This document shows, piece by piece, positions 63,993-64,000 of a stretch of DNA of 64,000 bases. The position numbers and the translations under genes are program-made. Below the pieces are notes generated by a model, which was given only the letters and a program-made list of their open reading frames with translations, had not been told where the DNA came from and did no database searches. Within the stretch, counting starts at the first letter, position 1. Each line of letters begins with the position of its first letter. The stretch is from positions 23,327 to 87,326 of the forward strand of contig JAHISX010000053.1 in NCBI GenBank assembly GCA_018817915.1, in the 5' to 3' direction. The DNA is from Bacillota bacterium. GTDB lineage: Bacteria; Bacillota_I; Bacilli_A; Acholeplasmatales; Acholeplasmataceae.

Positions 63993-64000
63993 ATGCAAAG
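63993..64000 (+). CDS. Start of a gene cut by the right edge, possibly a transposase
   Basis: AAGGAG (63976-63981) and TATAAT (63949-63954) precede an ATG at 63993; only the first two codons are visible. The inverted repeat upstream suggests a transposase, but the product cannot be judged. Confidence 0.3.

Noticed and set aside
1..64000. CRISPR arrays, tRNA genes or prophage
   Set aside because: No regularly spaced repeats, cloverleaf-capable CCA-type sequences or phage structural genes were seen.

Overview
The window comes from a low-GC bacterium that uses the standard bacterial code: UGA terminates several genes (for example hemW and parE) and tryptophan is UGG. Gene order and content (lspA next to an RluD-type synthase, rnhC next to mutS2, truB-ribF, hemW-xerD, plsY divergent from parE-parC, a TGS-uridine kinase, a type B-like RNase P RNA and no cell-wall gene in view) fit a code-11 mollicute or close relative, such as an Acholeplasma/Izemoplasma-like organism. 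This assignment is inference from the sequence alone.

Positions 1-26.4 kb are mostly housekeeping: a Lon-like PDZ protease (cut by the left edge), lspA-rluD, rnhC, mutS2, trxA, truB-ribF-darA, rpsO, pnp, L25 and rnpB. Next come a divergent pair of ion-transport loci (a CaCA antiporter and two CBS/CorC_HlyC membrane proteins), each with a leader RNA ending in terminator-like hairpins. Then follow lepA, hemW-xerD-deoB and a reverse-strand group: cysteine desulfurase, a thioredoxin-CcdA fusion, a Pr6Pr-like membrane protein and asparaginase. A gene-poor, apparently decayed stretch lies at 26.45-27.59 kb.

Positions 27.6-44.6 kb form one accessory metabolic island. A divergent TetR regulator faces maoC-acd-etfB-etfA, followed by thiolase-SDR-KASIII-like-livHMGFK-CoA transferase-three alpha/beta hydrolases. 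The enzymes can connect acetyl-CoA with acetoacetyl-, (R)-3-hydroxybutyryl-, crotonyl- and butyryl-CoA; the Liv transporter and hydrolases would bring in and open the substrate. The same 15-bp operator-like palindrome lies just downstream of the -10 box of both operon promoters, so the TetR protein probably controls both halves. A LivG with a 260-residue helical extension and a KASIII-like enzyme with an altered triad make this the best candidate for an undescribed system.

Positions 44.7-64 kb return to core genes (tsf, nucleoside kinase, parC/parE, plsY, rsmD, copZ-copA, an M42 peptidase). Odd items are a Fic-like protein without the Fic motif, and a BlaI-type repressor fused to a dead metallopeptidase-like domain. 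The latter has its own operator and sits in front of an S41 lipoprotein gene interrupted by an in-frame TAG. A rod-shaped, possibly 6S-like RNA has its own promoter near 62.2 kb. The right edge may enter an insertion sequence.
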